From Candidatus Saccharibacteria bacterium UBA3723 (GTDB taxonomy: Bacteria; Patescibacteriota; Saccharimonadia; Saccharimonadales; Saccharimonadaceae): a DNA stretch of 58,765 nucleotides. Shown here one piece after another: positions 50,824-58,765 of this stretch; within the stretch, counting starts at the first letter, position 1, and each line of letters starts with the position of its first letter. Location of the stretch: assembly GCA_002371895.1 (NCBI GenBank), contig DFHM01000006.1, positions 7,133 to 65,897 on the forward strand, in the 5' to 3' direction. The notes beneath the pieces were generated by a model that worked only from the letters and a program-made list of their open reading frames with translations, made no database searches and was not told where the DNA came from. Position numbers and translations under genes: made by a program.

Positions 50824-51090
50824 TTTGTTCGTATTAGTGTTCTGGTTGGCATTCTTGTTCTTGCATTTTACTGGAACTTTGACACCGGCGCGACGCATGG
50901 CTTCTTGAGCCTGCTCATCACCACATTCTTCGGAAGATTCCGCCTCACTGGAATTAATAGTAAAAGTATCACCATCAACGTGCTTCATGATCCCCTTAGC
51001 CAACACACAAATCATGCCAATCGCAAAGATAATAGCGATGAATAATAAAACTTTGCCTGCACCACTTCTTGCCCTATCGTGTGAATCCAT
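50821..51090 (-). CDS. Small single-TM protein
   Basis: 89 aa. One TM near 12-32 (GKVLLFIAIIFAIGMICVLA) after a short polar N-terminus; then an acidic Ser/Glu stretch, two Cys (ECG and VKCKN) and an Asn/Lys-rich tail. The TM plus paired Cys suggest a small exported, possibly disulfide-bonded protein. An AATAAT-like -10 ends 6 nt before ATG. No family recognised. Confidence 0.65.
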   Translation of the reverse strand: MDSHDRARSGAGKVLLFIAIIFAIGMICVLAKGIMKHVDGDTFTINSSEAESSEECGDEQAQEAMRRAGVKVPVKCKNKNANQNTNTNK

Positions 51091-51131
51091 AGCTTTATTA
51101 TTACACCGAAGCTTAAAACGTTCAAGCTTAC

Positions 51132-51215
51132 TTGACTTTTTATGGTGATTGTGCTATAATTCTTACTCGTATCGCTCCTCTGGGGGCGAATAAGAACATT
51201 GGGAGGCGAAAATCT
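51132..51215 (+). promoter_or_regulatory. Consensus promoter and leader of 165-aa gene
   Basis: TTGACT 51132-51137, 17 bp, TGTGCTATAAT (-10 at 51155-51160). Leader hairpin TCGCTCC-TCTG-GGGGCGA, then GGGAGGCG before ATG 51216. Confidence 0.75.
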
Positions 51216-51713
51216 ATGCGTAAACTCATCGATTTCATCTGCAGCACCACCTATCTTGGCCTGGTCCTCCTTCTCGTTGTTGCCCTTGCTTTTAGTATCT
51301 TATTCGGCATCAGCCGCAACAATTCTACCAAGAACGCAATTGAAGAAAACGTCGAGAACGTACTTACAGATCAAAGGAGCAAGGATGCATATAACCTGCT
51401 CCGAGACGACAATTGGAGCGACTTCGTGGAGCTCTATGGACTCGACCCTACCTACTACACCGTCGGCGACGAAGCCTTCGTCTCGCTGGTTAGCGAAAAC
51501 ATGATGGAAACTATCATCATTCACGCTGGCAAGGCAAGGCACAGCCAGGTGGAAGCCTTTGCCGTGCAGGGTTATGGCGAACATTGGGAAACCTTCAACG
51601 CAGACGAAGGCTGCTCCATTACCGTGACCATACTTGGAAAGCCCGTGAACTTTACGCCCACCGGCGCAGCGACGCTGTGCCAGATTCTTTCTCGGCTGAT
51701 ACCGGCCGAATAA
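51216..51713 (+). CDS. Exported or membrane-anchored 165-aa protein
   Basis: ATG 51216 follows GGGAGG. Hydrophobic N-terminal segment (about 11-33: TTYLGLVLLLVVALAFSILFG) without a clear cleavage site, so probably a membrane anchor with the rest outside. The outer part is acidic and aromatic (DLWRLDN-like DDNWSDFVELYG, GDEAFVSLV) and contains one late Cys pair (GCSITVT, LCQILS). GC-rich codons. No family recognised; own promoter and terminator indicate a monocistronic, probably abundant protein. Confidence 0.7.
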   Translation: MRKLIDFICSTTYLGLVLLLVVALAFSILFGISRNNSTKNAIEENVENVLTDQRSKDAYNLLRDDNWSDFVELYGLDPTYYTVGDEAFVSLVSENMMETIIIHAGKARHSQVEAFAVQGYGEHWETFNADEGCSITVTILGKPVNFTPTGAATLCQILSRLIPAE

Positions 51714-51733
51714 GCAACTAACCTCTTTTTCCG

Positions 51734-51760
51734 AAAGGCGCCCTATGCGGCGTCTTTTTC
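51734..51760 (+). terminator. Terminator after 165-aa gene
   Basis: AGGCGCC-CTATGC-GGCGTCT followed by TTTTTC; stem includes one G-T pair. It overlaps the end of the convergent gene at 51743. Confidence 0.85.
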
Positions 51761-52945
51761 TAATTCTGCGAATTTGGCCGCCATGGTTGGATTGCCGCGC
51801 GTCAAACGCTTAATCGTGAGATCCTCAGCCTTATTATTCGCTAGGCGCAGGTTATTTTCGCTAGAAAGGAGGGCTTCCTTGGTCTTCTGGAGATGCGCAA
51901 TAGTCTTGTCAATTTCCTCGATAGCCGTGGAAAATTTGCGGCTTGCCAGCTCATAATTGCGCGCGAAGGACTGCTTGAAATTCTCCATATTTTCCTCGAA
52001 ATGCGTGATATCGATATTTTGGTTGCGGATGATTGCAAGCTCTTCCTTGTACTTCATGGAGTTAAGCGCGGCATTGCGCAAAAGCGTGATCATCGGGATG
52101 AAAAACTGCGGACGAATAACATACATTTTGTCGTATTTATAGCTGACGTCGACGATGCCGGTGTTGTATAGCTCGGAGTCGGCCTCGAGGAGTGAGACTA
52201 ATACGGCATATTCGCATTTTTTCTCTTTACGGTCTTTGTCGAGCTCCTTGAAGAAGTCCTCGTTTTTGTGCTTAGTGGCGGTGGCTTCATTTTCGTTCTT
52301 CATCTCAAACATAATAGAGATGATTTCGTTGCCGTTTTCGTCGTCTTCGCGATAGATGAAATCACCCTTACTACCGGTGCGAGCATCGTTATCTTTCTCG
52401 AAATAGGCGTTTTTGAAAGCGGTCGCTCGAAGACGGTTGAATTCGGTCTGGCAATGCTGCTCGAGTGTTTCGCCAACCATCTTTGTACTAAGCTTAGACT
52501 TCAGGTCCTTGAGCCGTTCGATTTCTTCATCCTTAAGCTTGATTGCGCCCTCATATTGGGTTTTTAGGGCGGCCTCACGAAGTTTTACCTGGCTCTTGAG
52601 CGATTCCTCGCGGAGTTTTGCCTCGGAATTCTTGGATTTGAGGTCGGATTTTACGGATTCGAGTTCTTTCTCAACAGGGGCAAGTGCGCGCGTAACGGCA
52701 AGCTCCTTATCCGTATCGGCCTGCTTTAATTTGGCCTTGAGCTCGGAGATTTCTGCCGCTTGGGCGTTTTTTGCTTTCTCTACGGCAAGCTCTTTGGCGG
52801 AATTAGCCTTGTCTAGCGCCTCTTTGATGCGCTTCTCTACTTCATCTTCAAATTCATGCGTGCGCACCTGATTAAGGATATCTGCATAACTAGAGTCGTC
52901 TACCTTAAAGGTGGTTCCGCATTTTGGACATTTTATTTCTGACAT
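51743..52945 (-). CDS. DUF2130 coiled-coil protein with possible PD-(D/E)XK nuclease core
   Basis: 400 aa from ATG 52945 (TATAAT 52957-52952, 6-nt gap). The 86-residue upstream extension overlaps another promoter and gene and is rejected. N-terminal zinc-ribbon-like IKCPKCGTTF, then a long coiled coil (about 20-185, Lys/Glu/Ala-rich), then a domain with GSKGDFIYREDDENGNEIIS and FEMKNENEATATKHKNEDF. The spacing fits PD-(D/E)XK (Asp, then E-x-K), as seen in DUF2130 proteins. Cellular role unknown; DNA processing is inference from the fold. Confidence 0.8.
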   Translation of the reverse strand: MSEIKCPKCGTTFKVDDSSYADILNQVRTHEFEDEVEKRIKEALDKANSAKELAVEKAKNAQAAEISELKAKLKQADTDKELAVTRALAPVEKELESVKSDLKSKNSEAKLREESLKSQVKLREAALKTQYEGAIKLKDEEIERLKDLKSKLSTKMVGETLEQHCQTEFNRLRATAFKNAYFEKDNDARTGSKGDFIYREDDENGNEIISIMFEMKNENEATATKHKNEDFFKELDKDRKEKKCEYAVLVSLLEADSELYNTGIVDVSYKYDKMYVIRPQFFIPMITLLRNAALNSMKYKEELAIIRNQNIDITHFEENMENFKQSFARNYELASRKFSTAIEEIDKTIAHLQKTKEALLSSENNLRLANNKAEDLTIKRLTRGNPTMAAKFAELEKDAA

Positions 52946-52972
52946 ATTTTTATTATACACTAGGGGTAGATA

Positions 52973-53074
52973 TTGACTTTTTATACTGTTTGTGCTATAA
53001 TAAGGATTGTAGGTATCAAAACCTAGGCTCGTTCCGAGAAAAAGGTTTCCTAGACTGTAGAAGGGAGGGATTTT
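52973..53074 (+). promoter_or_regulatory. Consensus promoter and leader of 124-aa gene
   Basis: TTGACT 52973-52978, 17 bp, TGTGCTATAAT (-10 at 52996-53001). The 70-nt leader can pair TAGGT...ACCTA, or alternatively CTAGG...CCTAG around CTCGTTCCGAG; strong RBS AAGGGAGGG before ATG 53075. Confidence 0.7.
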
Positions 53075-53449
53075 ATGGCTAGAAGAAAACCTGGTGAAAA
53101 CCACAGCTATGCTGAATACGATCCCAACTACGAACGCAGTTTGCGCGAAGAATGGCGCGAAATGAACCCGTTTAACCGTGGAGTAAGCGTGCGCACCAAG
53201 CATGAGATTTGGTGGGGCAGAAGCTCTTACTTCGCAGGCGTTGGCTTCGTCGCGCTTATCGTGTGGATTGCTTCGTTGTTGCTCAAGTTGATGATTCCCG
53301 CAAAGTGGAAAGTCATCACCTGGATCATCGGAGCCATCGGCTCCGTCGGCGAGTGGGTGTTCTTCATCTGTGCAGGTCTTCTTATCCTGCTGTTCGTTAT
53401 TGGACTATTCTTCAAGTTCAGCGACTGGTTGAAAAACACAAAGTGGTAA
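53075..53449 (+). CDS. Small two-TM protein
   Basis: 124 aa. Hydrophilic N-terminus (1-45, ARRKPGENHSYAEYDPNYER then EEWREMNPFNRGV), TM segments at about 50-72 and 86-112, short basic C-terminus (FSDWLKNTKW). Topology suggests both ends in the cytoplasm. No signature motif. Own promoter and terminator; GC-rich codons. The 5' region overlaps the rejected antisense extension of the DUF2130 gene. Confidence 0.72.
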   Translation: MARRKPGENHSYAEYDPNYERSLREEWREMNPFNRGVSVRTKHEIWWGRSSYFAGVGFVALIVWIASLLLKLMIPAKWKVITWIIGAIGSVGEWVFFICAGLLILLFVIGLFFKFSDWLKNTKW

Positions 53450-53465
53450 CACCACTATCACATCA

Positions 53466-53493
53466 CAGGGCTCCCTAAGGGGAGCCCTTTTCC
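53466..53493. terminator. Bidirectional terminator
   Basis: GGGCTCCC-TAAG-GGGAGCCC followed by TTTTCC on plus; the minus-strand P-type ATPase gene ends at its edge. Confidence 0.9.
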
Positions 53494-56126
53494 TATTGTC
53501 TAGATTTTGCGATTGAATTTGCGATAAGCTTGTAGATTTCCATTATTACCAGAATGACAAGCGCTATGCCAAATAGGCCGAGCATCTGTGGTGCCGGGAT
53601 CGAAACAGTCTGCAGTAGATTAGATAGTACTGGAACTTCCATGACAATAATCTGCAACATAAGAGTACCAAGGATACCGAAGAGCATAATTGGGTTGCGG
53701 CGAATCGGTACGCTGAAGGCGGAGCGACGCTCGCTACGACAGTTGAAGACATGTACGTTCTGGATAAAGACCATCAAACACATCACATAACCGCGAGCAA
53801 CTTCGATATCCATCTTTAGAGTGCTGCAGAAGAACCAATATGCCGCAAAGGCGACAATTGCGATAATTGTGCCAGAGATAACAATTTCGCGCAAAAGTGA
53901 TTTGTCGAAGATGGATTCTTTTGGATTGCGTGGTTTTTCTTGCAGGATGCCCTTCTCTGCTTTTTCAAAGGACATTGCAAAGTCCTGAATGCCATCAGTA
54001 ACCACATTGAGCCAGAGGAGCTGAACCGCTACGAGCGGCATTGGCATATCCATAGCAATAGCAAGGCAGAAGAACGCCGCCTCCGCCAAGCCGCAGGAGA
54101 TAAGGAAGAAGATAATCTTGCGAATATTGGAATAGGCAACGCGACCTTCTTTGACGCCGGCAACAATGGACTTGAAGTTGTCGTCGACGATAATCATGTC
54201 GGCAGTCTCGCGTGCGATATCTGTACCGGAACCCATCGCGACACCGATATTGGCAGCCTTAAGCGCCGGCGCATCGTTTACACCATCGCCAGTTACGGCT
54301 ACGAATTCGCCCTGACGTTTAAGAGAATTCACGATATTTAACTTCTGAATTGGCGTGACGCGTGCAAAGACCAACTTCTCGGAGACGAACTTATCAAAGT
54401 GCGCCTTGCCCTCCTTGAAGGCGACATCTACGTCATTTCCAGTAGCGACTTGATTATAATCTTCGACAAGCTTAAGGTCTTTAGCAATCGAGAAGGCCGT
54501 AAGCGGGTGGTCACCAGTAATCATCATGACCTTGATGCCAGCCTCGCGACATTCACTAATCGAGGCGACGGCCTCTTTGCGGATTGGGTCGATAAAGCCA
54601 ACCATACCGGCAAAATCAAGCTTCTTGATGTCTTTTTCGCTATATTCGTCTTTGCGCGGGACTTTACCATTTGCGAGCGCAATTACACGATAGCCATCAC
54701 GCGCAAGATTTTCATTTTGCTGATCGAGTTTCTTAAAATCTTTGGCCGTATCATTCGTAAAACGGATTGTGGAGCAGAAACTTCTGACCACTTCGAGCGA
54801 GCCCTTTACGGTACAATATGTCTCGCCATCCTTCTCATAGAAGACGGCGGAATACTTGTTTTCGGATTCATACGGAATCATATGTAAGATTTTGATGTGA
54901 TTAGTTTTGACGCCAAGCTTCTTTGCGAGGACCAAGAATGCGATGTCGATAGAGTCGCCGGTTGGCTCGTGATCAATATTCGCCTCGTTATTTAGCGCGC
55001 CATAGAGGCCGATTTCTTCCGCGTTTTGGAGAGTTGCGCCAGTGACTTTACCCTTCGTATCAAAGCCTGTACCGGAAATTTGATAATCTTGGCCGTTCGG
55101 CAAAAGAATGATCTTTGCGGTCTGTTGGTTTACGGTGAGTGTGCCGGTCTTATCAGAGGCAATCACTGTACAGCTACCGAGAGATTCGGCCGCTTTGAGC
55201 TTACGTACAATAACATTTTTCTTTGCCATGCGGTTCGATGCGATGGTTAACGCCATGGTTAACGCAAGAGGCAACCCCTCTGGCATTGCAGAAACTGCGA
55301 AGGCAATAACCGTAACGAAGATTTCGTTATATGGAACTTGCTTGACGATTAGAAGAATAGAGATAAGAGCAGCGACGACTAAAACGAGAATACTGATTTG
55401 CTTTGAGAGCTTTTCAACACGAATCGTAAGTGGGGACTTTTCCTCCTTAGTATTTGCGAGGCTGTCGGCGATTTTGCCGAGCTCTGTATCAAGAGCAATA
55501 CCAGTTACGATAGCATGCGCGCGACCAGATACAACCGTCGTACCAGAGAAAATCATATTCGATTGATCATTAATGGCAACTTTCTCTTTTTGGACAACAT
55601 CTGGCGTCTTTGCGACCTGAACGCTTTCACCGGTAAGAATAGATTCGTCGACGGTGAAGTTTTGCGTATCGATAAGACGCATATCGGCGGTAATTTTATC
55701 GCCGGACTCCAGTGCGACAACATCACCAAGAGTCAAATCTTCGGCATCAATATCGCGAATTTCCCCATCGCGGAATACTTTGGCTTTTACAGTAACAAGA
55801 TTTGCGAGCGCTTCGGCAGTATTATTGGCTTTATTTTCCTGATAAGTGCCCATAATTGCATCAACGAGAATGATACCAGCAATCACTAATGCGTCGACGA
55901 TTTCGCCGACAATGGCGGATGCAACAATTGCTGCGACCAGCAATAACACCATCGGGTCGATGAACTCACGGATAAAGATTTTGAGGATGCTATCCTTTTT
56001 CTTCTTTGGCAGAATATTCTTGCCGTATTTTGCCTGGCGAGCGTGTGCTTCCTTCGAGGTTAAGCCATGTTCATTAGATTTTAATTCTGAAAAAATTTCT
56101 GTTGTTGTCTTGTTATAGAAAGCCAT
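53493..56126 (-). CDS. P2-type cation-transporting ATPase (Ca2+-ATPase-like)
   Basis: 877 aa from ATG 56126. Ten-TM P2 ATPase: actuator TGES (165-168), phosphorylation Asp325 in VIASDKTGTLT, PEGLP (282-286) in TM4, hinge TGDGVNDAPALKAANIGVAMGSGTD, TM6 LLWLNVVTDGIQDFA with the Asn and Asp that bind Ca2+ in SERCA. The N-terminal cation ATPase domain (EIFSELKSNEHGLTSKEAHAR) is present. Likely exports Ca2+ or a related cation; Mn2+ is an alternative. The 54-residue upstream extension passes through the promoter and is rejected. TATAAT 56141-56136 ends 9 nt before ATG. Confidence 0.92.
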   Translation of the reverse strand: MAFYNKTTTEIFSELKSNEHGLTSKEAHARQAKYGKNILPKKKKDSILKIFIREFIDPMVLLLVAAIVASAIVGEIVDALVIAGIILVDAIMGTYQENKANNTAEALANLVTVKAKVFRDGEIRDIDAEDLTLGDVVALESGDKITADMRLIDTQNFTVDESILTGESVQVAKTPDVVQKEKVAINDQSNMIFSGTTVVSGRAHAIVTGIALDTELGKIADSLANTKEEKSPLTIRVEKLSKQISILVLVVAALISILLIVKQVPYNEIFVTVIAFAVSAMPEGLPLALTMALTIASNRMAKKNVIVRKLKAAESLGSCTVIASDKTGTLTVNQQTAKIILLPNGQDYQISGTGFDTKGKVTGATLQNAEEIGLYGALNNEANIDHEPTGDSIDIAFLVLAKKLGVKTNHIKILHMIPYESENKYSAVFYEKDGETYCTVKGSLEVVRSFCSTIRFTNDTAKDFKKLDQQNENLARDGYRVIALANGKVPRKDEYSEKDIKKLDFAGMVGFIDPIRKEAVASISECREAGIKVMMITGDHPLTAFSIAKDLKLVEDYNQVATGNDVDVAFKEGKAHFDKFVSEKLVFARVTPIQKLNIVNSLKRQGEFVAVTGDGVNDAPALKAANIGVAMGSGTDIARETADMIIVDDNFKSIVAGVKEGRVAYSNIRKIIFFLISCGLAEAAFFCLAIAMDMPMPLVAVQLLWLNVVTDGIQDFAMSFEKAEKGILQEKPRNPKESIFDKSLLREIVISGTIIAIVAFAAYWFFCSTLKMDIEVARGYVMCLMVFIQNVHVFNCRSERRSAFSVPIRRNPIMLFGILGTLMLQIIVMEVPVLSNLLQTVSIPAPQMLGLFGIALVILVIMEIYKLIANSIAKSRQ

Positions 56127-56154
56127 AATAATTTTATTATATAATATTAAGGTA
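56127..56154. promoter_or_regulatory. Symmetrical 28-bp bidirectional promoter between two P-type ATPases
   Basis: Palindrome ATTATATAAT (56136-56145) gives TATAAT on both strands, overlapping by 2 bp, each ending exactly 9 nt before its start codon (56126 minus, 56155 plus). No leader space exists on either side. Confidence 0.8.
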
Positions 56155-58596
56155 ATGGAAAACGAAAACCGAGATAAACATTTTTTGAAAGTCGACCCGG
56201 AGGTAGGCCTTTCGAAAGAGCAAGTTCGCGCGATGAAGCACGCGGGTCTGATTAACCGCGACGTCAAACCGCCGAGCAAAACTGTCAAAGAGATTGTTTA
56301 TAGTAACGTTTTTACATATTTCAACTTCGTCTTCTTGATTCTTGCGATTATTCTTATTTCCGTACACTCCTGGCGCGATATTACATTCTTGCCCGTCATT
56401 ATCGCAAACACCTTGATTGGTATTTTGCAGGAAGTTCGCGCCAAGGCAGTACTTGACGAGCTCACGATTCTAAACGCACCAACCGCGAAGGTGATCCGCG
56501 AAGGCGTCGAGCATACAATTGTAGCCGAGAAACTTGTAAAAAATGACGTCGTAGTTTTCCGCGCTGGCGACCAAATTCCAGCTGATGCCGTCGTACTTAC
56601 TGGCGAAGTTGCCGCCAACGAGTCATTGCTGACTGGTGAAGCGATCGAGGTTCATAAAACCGAAGGCTCAGAACTCATGTCTGGTAGCTTTATTATCTCT
56701 GGCGAATGTCGCGCACAGCTTACGAAAGTCGGCGAAGAATCTTATATTTCTCAGCTCACACTCGAGGCAAAGAAGCTCAAGACCAAAGAGCAATCAGAAA
56801 TTATTCGCTCTTTGAATACAATTGTGACGATTGCTGGCATTATTATTATCCCTGTTGGCGCCACGCTATTTTGCCAGAGTTATTTTGGAAGTGACCTCCC
56901 AATTAAGGAATCCGTACAAAGTGCCGTCGCATCGATTATCGGTATGATTCCAGAAGGGCTATTCTTGCTCTCCTCTATTGCGCTCGCCGTAAGTTCGATG
57001 CGTCTCGCAAAGAATAAGGTGCTTCTACATAACATGAAGAGTATCGAGACGCTTGCGCGCGTAAATGTTCTGTGCGTAGACAAGACCGGCACCATTACTG
57101 AGAACACCATGGCGGTCCACGATTATATGCCGGCAAAAGGCGGCGAAAAGATTAAAAAGACCGATCTAGAAGAAATCCTTAGCGATTTTTGCCGCGCTCA
57201 GGCAGCGGATAATGCCACAATGACGGCGCTCAAGAATTACTTCGTAAAGATTACGGATCGCGACGTCGAATCCGTGTCGGCTTTCTCATCCGAATATAAA
57301 TATAGTGGCGTAAACTTCGAAGACGGCGAGACGTTCATTCTTGGTGCACCAGAATTTGTCTTGCGCGACGATTATGAGAAATTCCGTGCGCAAATTGAGG
57401 AACAGGGAGAAAAAGGCTACCGCGTATTAGTATTTGGCAAATATGACGGTAAGTTGGATGGCAAAAAACTCCGCGAGAAAGTTAAAGTCTACGGCTTGGT
57501 ATTACTATCCAATCCAGTGCGCGAAAGTGCCGCCGAAACATTCCAGTTCTTTGCGGATCAGGGCGTAGAAATCAAGGTTATCTCCGGCGATAACCCAGTC
57601 ACCGTATCCGAGGTCGCAAAGCTCGCAAAAATAAAAGGTGCCGAAAATTACGTTGACGCCTCTACGCTCGACACGGACGAGCTAATTGCTGACGCAATGC
57701 GCCGTTATACAGTTTTTGGCCGCGTTACACCAGAGCAAAAACGCAAGTTCGTTAAAGCTTTACAGGCAGACAAGAAGACTGTTGCAATGACCGGTGATGG
57801 TGTTAATGACGTTTTGGCGCTCCGCGATGCAGACTGTTCCGTTGCGATGGCGAGCGGGTCCGACGCAGCCGTACAAGCTGCGCAAGTGGTTCTTTTGGAA
57901 TCCGACTTTTCTCGTATGCCGGAAGTCGTAGCGGAAGGACGTCGCGTCGTAAACAACCTCGAGCGTTCTGGTAGCCTCTTCCTCGTAAAGAATGTCTTCT
58001 CTGTCTTGCTTTCATTTATCGCAATTGCATTCGCAATCAAGTACCCGCTTGTCCCGGCACAAATATCCCTCATTTCGATGTTTACGATTGGCATTCCTGG
58101 CTTCTTGCTTTCTCAGGCGCCAAACCACGACATTATCAAAGGCCACTTTGTAACTAACATTCTAAAGCGCGCAATTCCTGGCGGCCTTACGGATGTAGTA
58201 ATGGTAGCGTCAATGGTATTACTGGGCTCGATTTTTAATCTACCAAGCGAGGACGTCTCTACTGCCTGTACGATTATGATTGCAGTAGTCGGCATTATTA
58301 TGGTTATCCGCGCCGCAAAGCCGATTGATTGGTACAAAAAGATTGTTATATGGCTCTGTGCTGCTGGTTTGTTCCTCTGCTATGCATTTCTACCTGGACT
58401 CTTCGACATGACTCGTATGTCGTTCCAGACCATTGTAATTGGCGCAGCCCTAATTGCCCTAACGAAGCCAATCTTCACCAAGATGGCACAGTTTACGGAA
58501 TGGATTTGGCTAGTTTGTGAAAAGTTTATTGCAGATGCAAAAAAATATATTCGCGAAAATAAAATCGAATTCGTGAACCCATTCGAGAAGGATTAA
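56155..58596 (+). CDS. P-type ATPase, CtpE/MgtA-like
   Basis: 813 aa. Actuator TGEA (160-163), MIPEGL (264-269), phosphorylation Asp309 in LCVDKTGTITENTMA and hinge TGDGVNDVLALRDADCSVAMASGSDAA. The shorter nucleotide domain lacks the long KGA motif region (LGAPEFVL instead). The hinge variant NDVLAL and the VASIIGMIPEGLF-type TM4 match the CtpE subgroup, where a Ca2+-uptake role has been proposed in mycobacteria. Paired head-to-head with the Ca2+-like ATPase at 53493, so the two may have opposing or complementary roles. Leaderless by spacing. Confidence 0.9.
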   Translation: MENENRDKHFLKVDPEVGLSKEQVRAMKHAGLINRDVKPPSKTVKEIVYSNVFTYFNFVFLILAIILISVHSWRDITFLPVIIANTLIGILQEVRAKAVLDELTILNAPTAKVIREGVEHTIVAEKLVKNDVVVFRAGDQIPADAVVLTGEVAANESLLTGEAIEVHKTEGSELMSGSFIISGECRAQLTKVGEESYISQLTLEAKKLKTKEQSEIIRSLNTIVTIAGIIIIPVGATLFCQSYFGSDLPIKESVQSAVASIIGMIPEGLFLLSSIALAVSSMRLAKNKVLLHNMKSIETLARVNVLCVDKTGTITENTMAVHDYMPAKGGEKIKKTDLEEILSDFCRAQAADNATMTALKNYFVKITDRDVESVSAFSSEYKYSGVNFEDGETFILGAPEFVLRDDYEKFRAQIEEQGEKGYRVLVFGKYDGKLDGKKLREKVKVYGLVLLSNPVRESAAETFQFFADQGVEIKVISGDNPVTVSEVAKLAKIKGAENYVDASTLDTDELIADAMRRYTVFGRVTPEQKRKFVKALQADKKTVAMTGDGVNDVLALRDADCSVAMASGSDAAVQAAQVVLLESDFSRMPEVVAEGRRVVNNLERSGSLFLVKNVFSVLLSFIAIAFAIKYPLVPAQISLISMFTIGIPGFLLSQAPNHDIIKGHFVTNILKRAIPGGLTDVVMVASMVLLGSIFNLPSEDVSTACTIMIAVVGIIMVIRAAKPIDWYKKIVIWLCAAGLFLCYAFLPGLFDMTRMSFQTIVIGAALIALTKPIFTKMAQFTEWIWLVCEKFIADAKKYIRENKIEFVNPFEKD

Positions 58597-58598
58597 AA

Positions 58599-58765
58599 GT
58601 GAAGCTATATATCAACGAAAAAATCTTTTCACTTCATCACAGATTTTTCATCAAGGATGAACAAGGTAACGACGTCCTCGAGATGTCTAGTCAAATGATT
58701 TCTCTCGGTCGCAAGACCTGGATTAAGGATCTAAATGGCAACGAGCTGGCATATATGGAGCAAGA
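58599..58765 (+). CDS. YxjI/LURP-one-related protein, N-terminal fragment
   Basis: Starts at GTG 58599, 2 nt after the ATPase stop, and is cut by the window end. The visible 55 residues begin KLYINEKIFSLHHRFFIKDE and include QMISLGRKTWIKDLNGNELA. This pattern (strand, F-x-[LI], FxIKDExGN, SLGxKxxIxDxxGxE) is that of LURP-one-related/Tubby-like YxjI proteins. Function unknown in bacteria; probably co-transcribed with the ATPase. Confidence 0.65.
   Translation, partial: MKLYINEKIFSLHHRFFIKDEQGNDVLEMSSQMISLGRKTWIKDLNGNELAYMEQ

Noticed and set aside
52946..53203. N-terminal extension of the DUF2130 protein
   Set aside because: Runs back through the TATAAT box at 52957-52952 and into a separate divergent gene.
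1..58765. Genetic code 25 (UGA as Gly)
   Set aside because: UGA ends several genes cleanly (5033, 29277) and RF2 is present.

Overview
The window looks like a chromosomal stretch of a Candidate Phyla Radiation (Patescibacteria) bacterium, most likely a Saccharibacterium (TM7). Three things suggest this: compact gene spacing; CPR-type protein variants (an alanyl-tRNA synthetase that ends after the editing domain, an RNase J with a basic tail, an FtsEX/PcsB-like wall module without biosynthetic genes); and many start codons sitting 6-10 nt behind a TATAAT-like box. UGA is used as a stop (for example at 5031-5033 and 29275-29277) and an intact RF2 gene is present, so this is not a code-25 lineage. 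The phylum call is inference from gene content; no rRNA or tRNA gene is visible.

Layout. 1-180: 3' end of rarA. 181-353: a structured intergenic element (copy A). 354-4145 (minus): gpmI, a membrane protein, galU, yggU, Nudix. 4179-9751: unknown alpha-helical protein, ATP-grasp protein, KPVIYLYP-type surface protein, tsaC, a small membrane protein, a possible ncRNA, and obg. 9802-14444 (minus): a LysM/CHAP wall hydrolase, then mltG, ruvX and a large CPR-type membrane protein. 14511-18720 (plus): a soluble histidine kinase, a response regulator with a Pro/Ala tail, a Gln-rich low-complexity protein and an RsuA-type pseudouridine synthase. 18744-23818: ftsA-like gene, alaS, a secreted duplicated-domain protein, mnmA. 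23835-24100: a second structured element (copy B). 24190-30022 (plus): a seven-gene MoxR/Bat (von Willebrand A) operon that opens with a degenerate phosphoribosyltransferase-like gene. 30023-32401: cysteine desulfurase and an MFS-like protein. 32456-34787 (minus): a four-gene unit with a KwaB-like DUF4868 protein and TatD nuclease. 34819-40371 (minus): ctpA, pcsB-like, ftsX, ftsE, prfB. 40433-44770: a possible ADP-ribosyltransferase/HD protein, truB and small unknowns. 44839-51713: RNase J, two minus-strand genes with strong promoters (one a Pro-Thr-Glu repeat surface protein), nusA, small membrane proteins. 51743-58765: a DUF2130 protein, a two-TM small protein, two divergent P-type ATPases and the start of a YxjI/LURP-one-like gene.

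Two expression styles coexist. About 25 genes have a -10 box ending 6-10 nt before the start codon, so their mRNAs are probably leaderless. A smaller class has a consensus TTGACW -17 bp- TATAAT promoter. Most of these then have a folded 5' leader, a strong Shine-Dalgarno and a clean terminator. This class includes most of the unknown exported or small proteins, plus rnj and nusA.

Most promising observations: the two intergenic elements, which share a conserved core with compensatory stem changes but have unrelated self-complementary arms; the symmetrical 28-bp bidirectional promoter between the ATPases; the kinase/regulator/Q-rich unit; the DUF4868-TatD unit; the MoxR operon headed by a PRTase that has lost its PRPP loop; and the ART-like/HD fusion. 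All calls come from reading the sequence; no database search was run.
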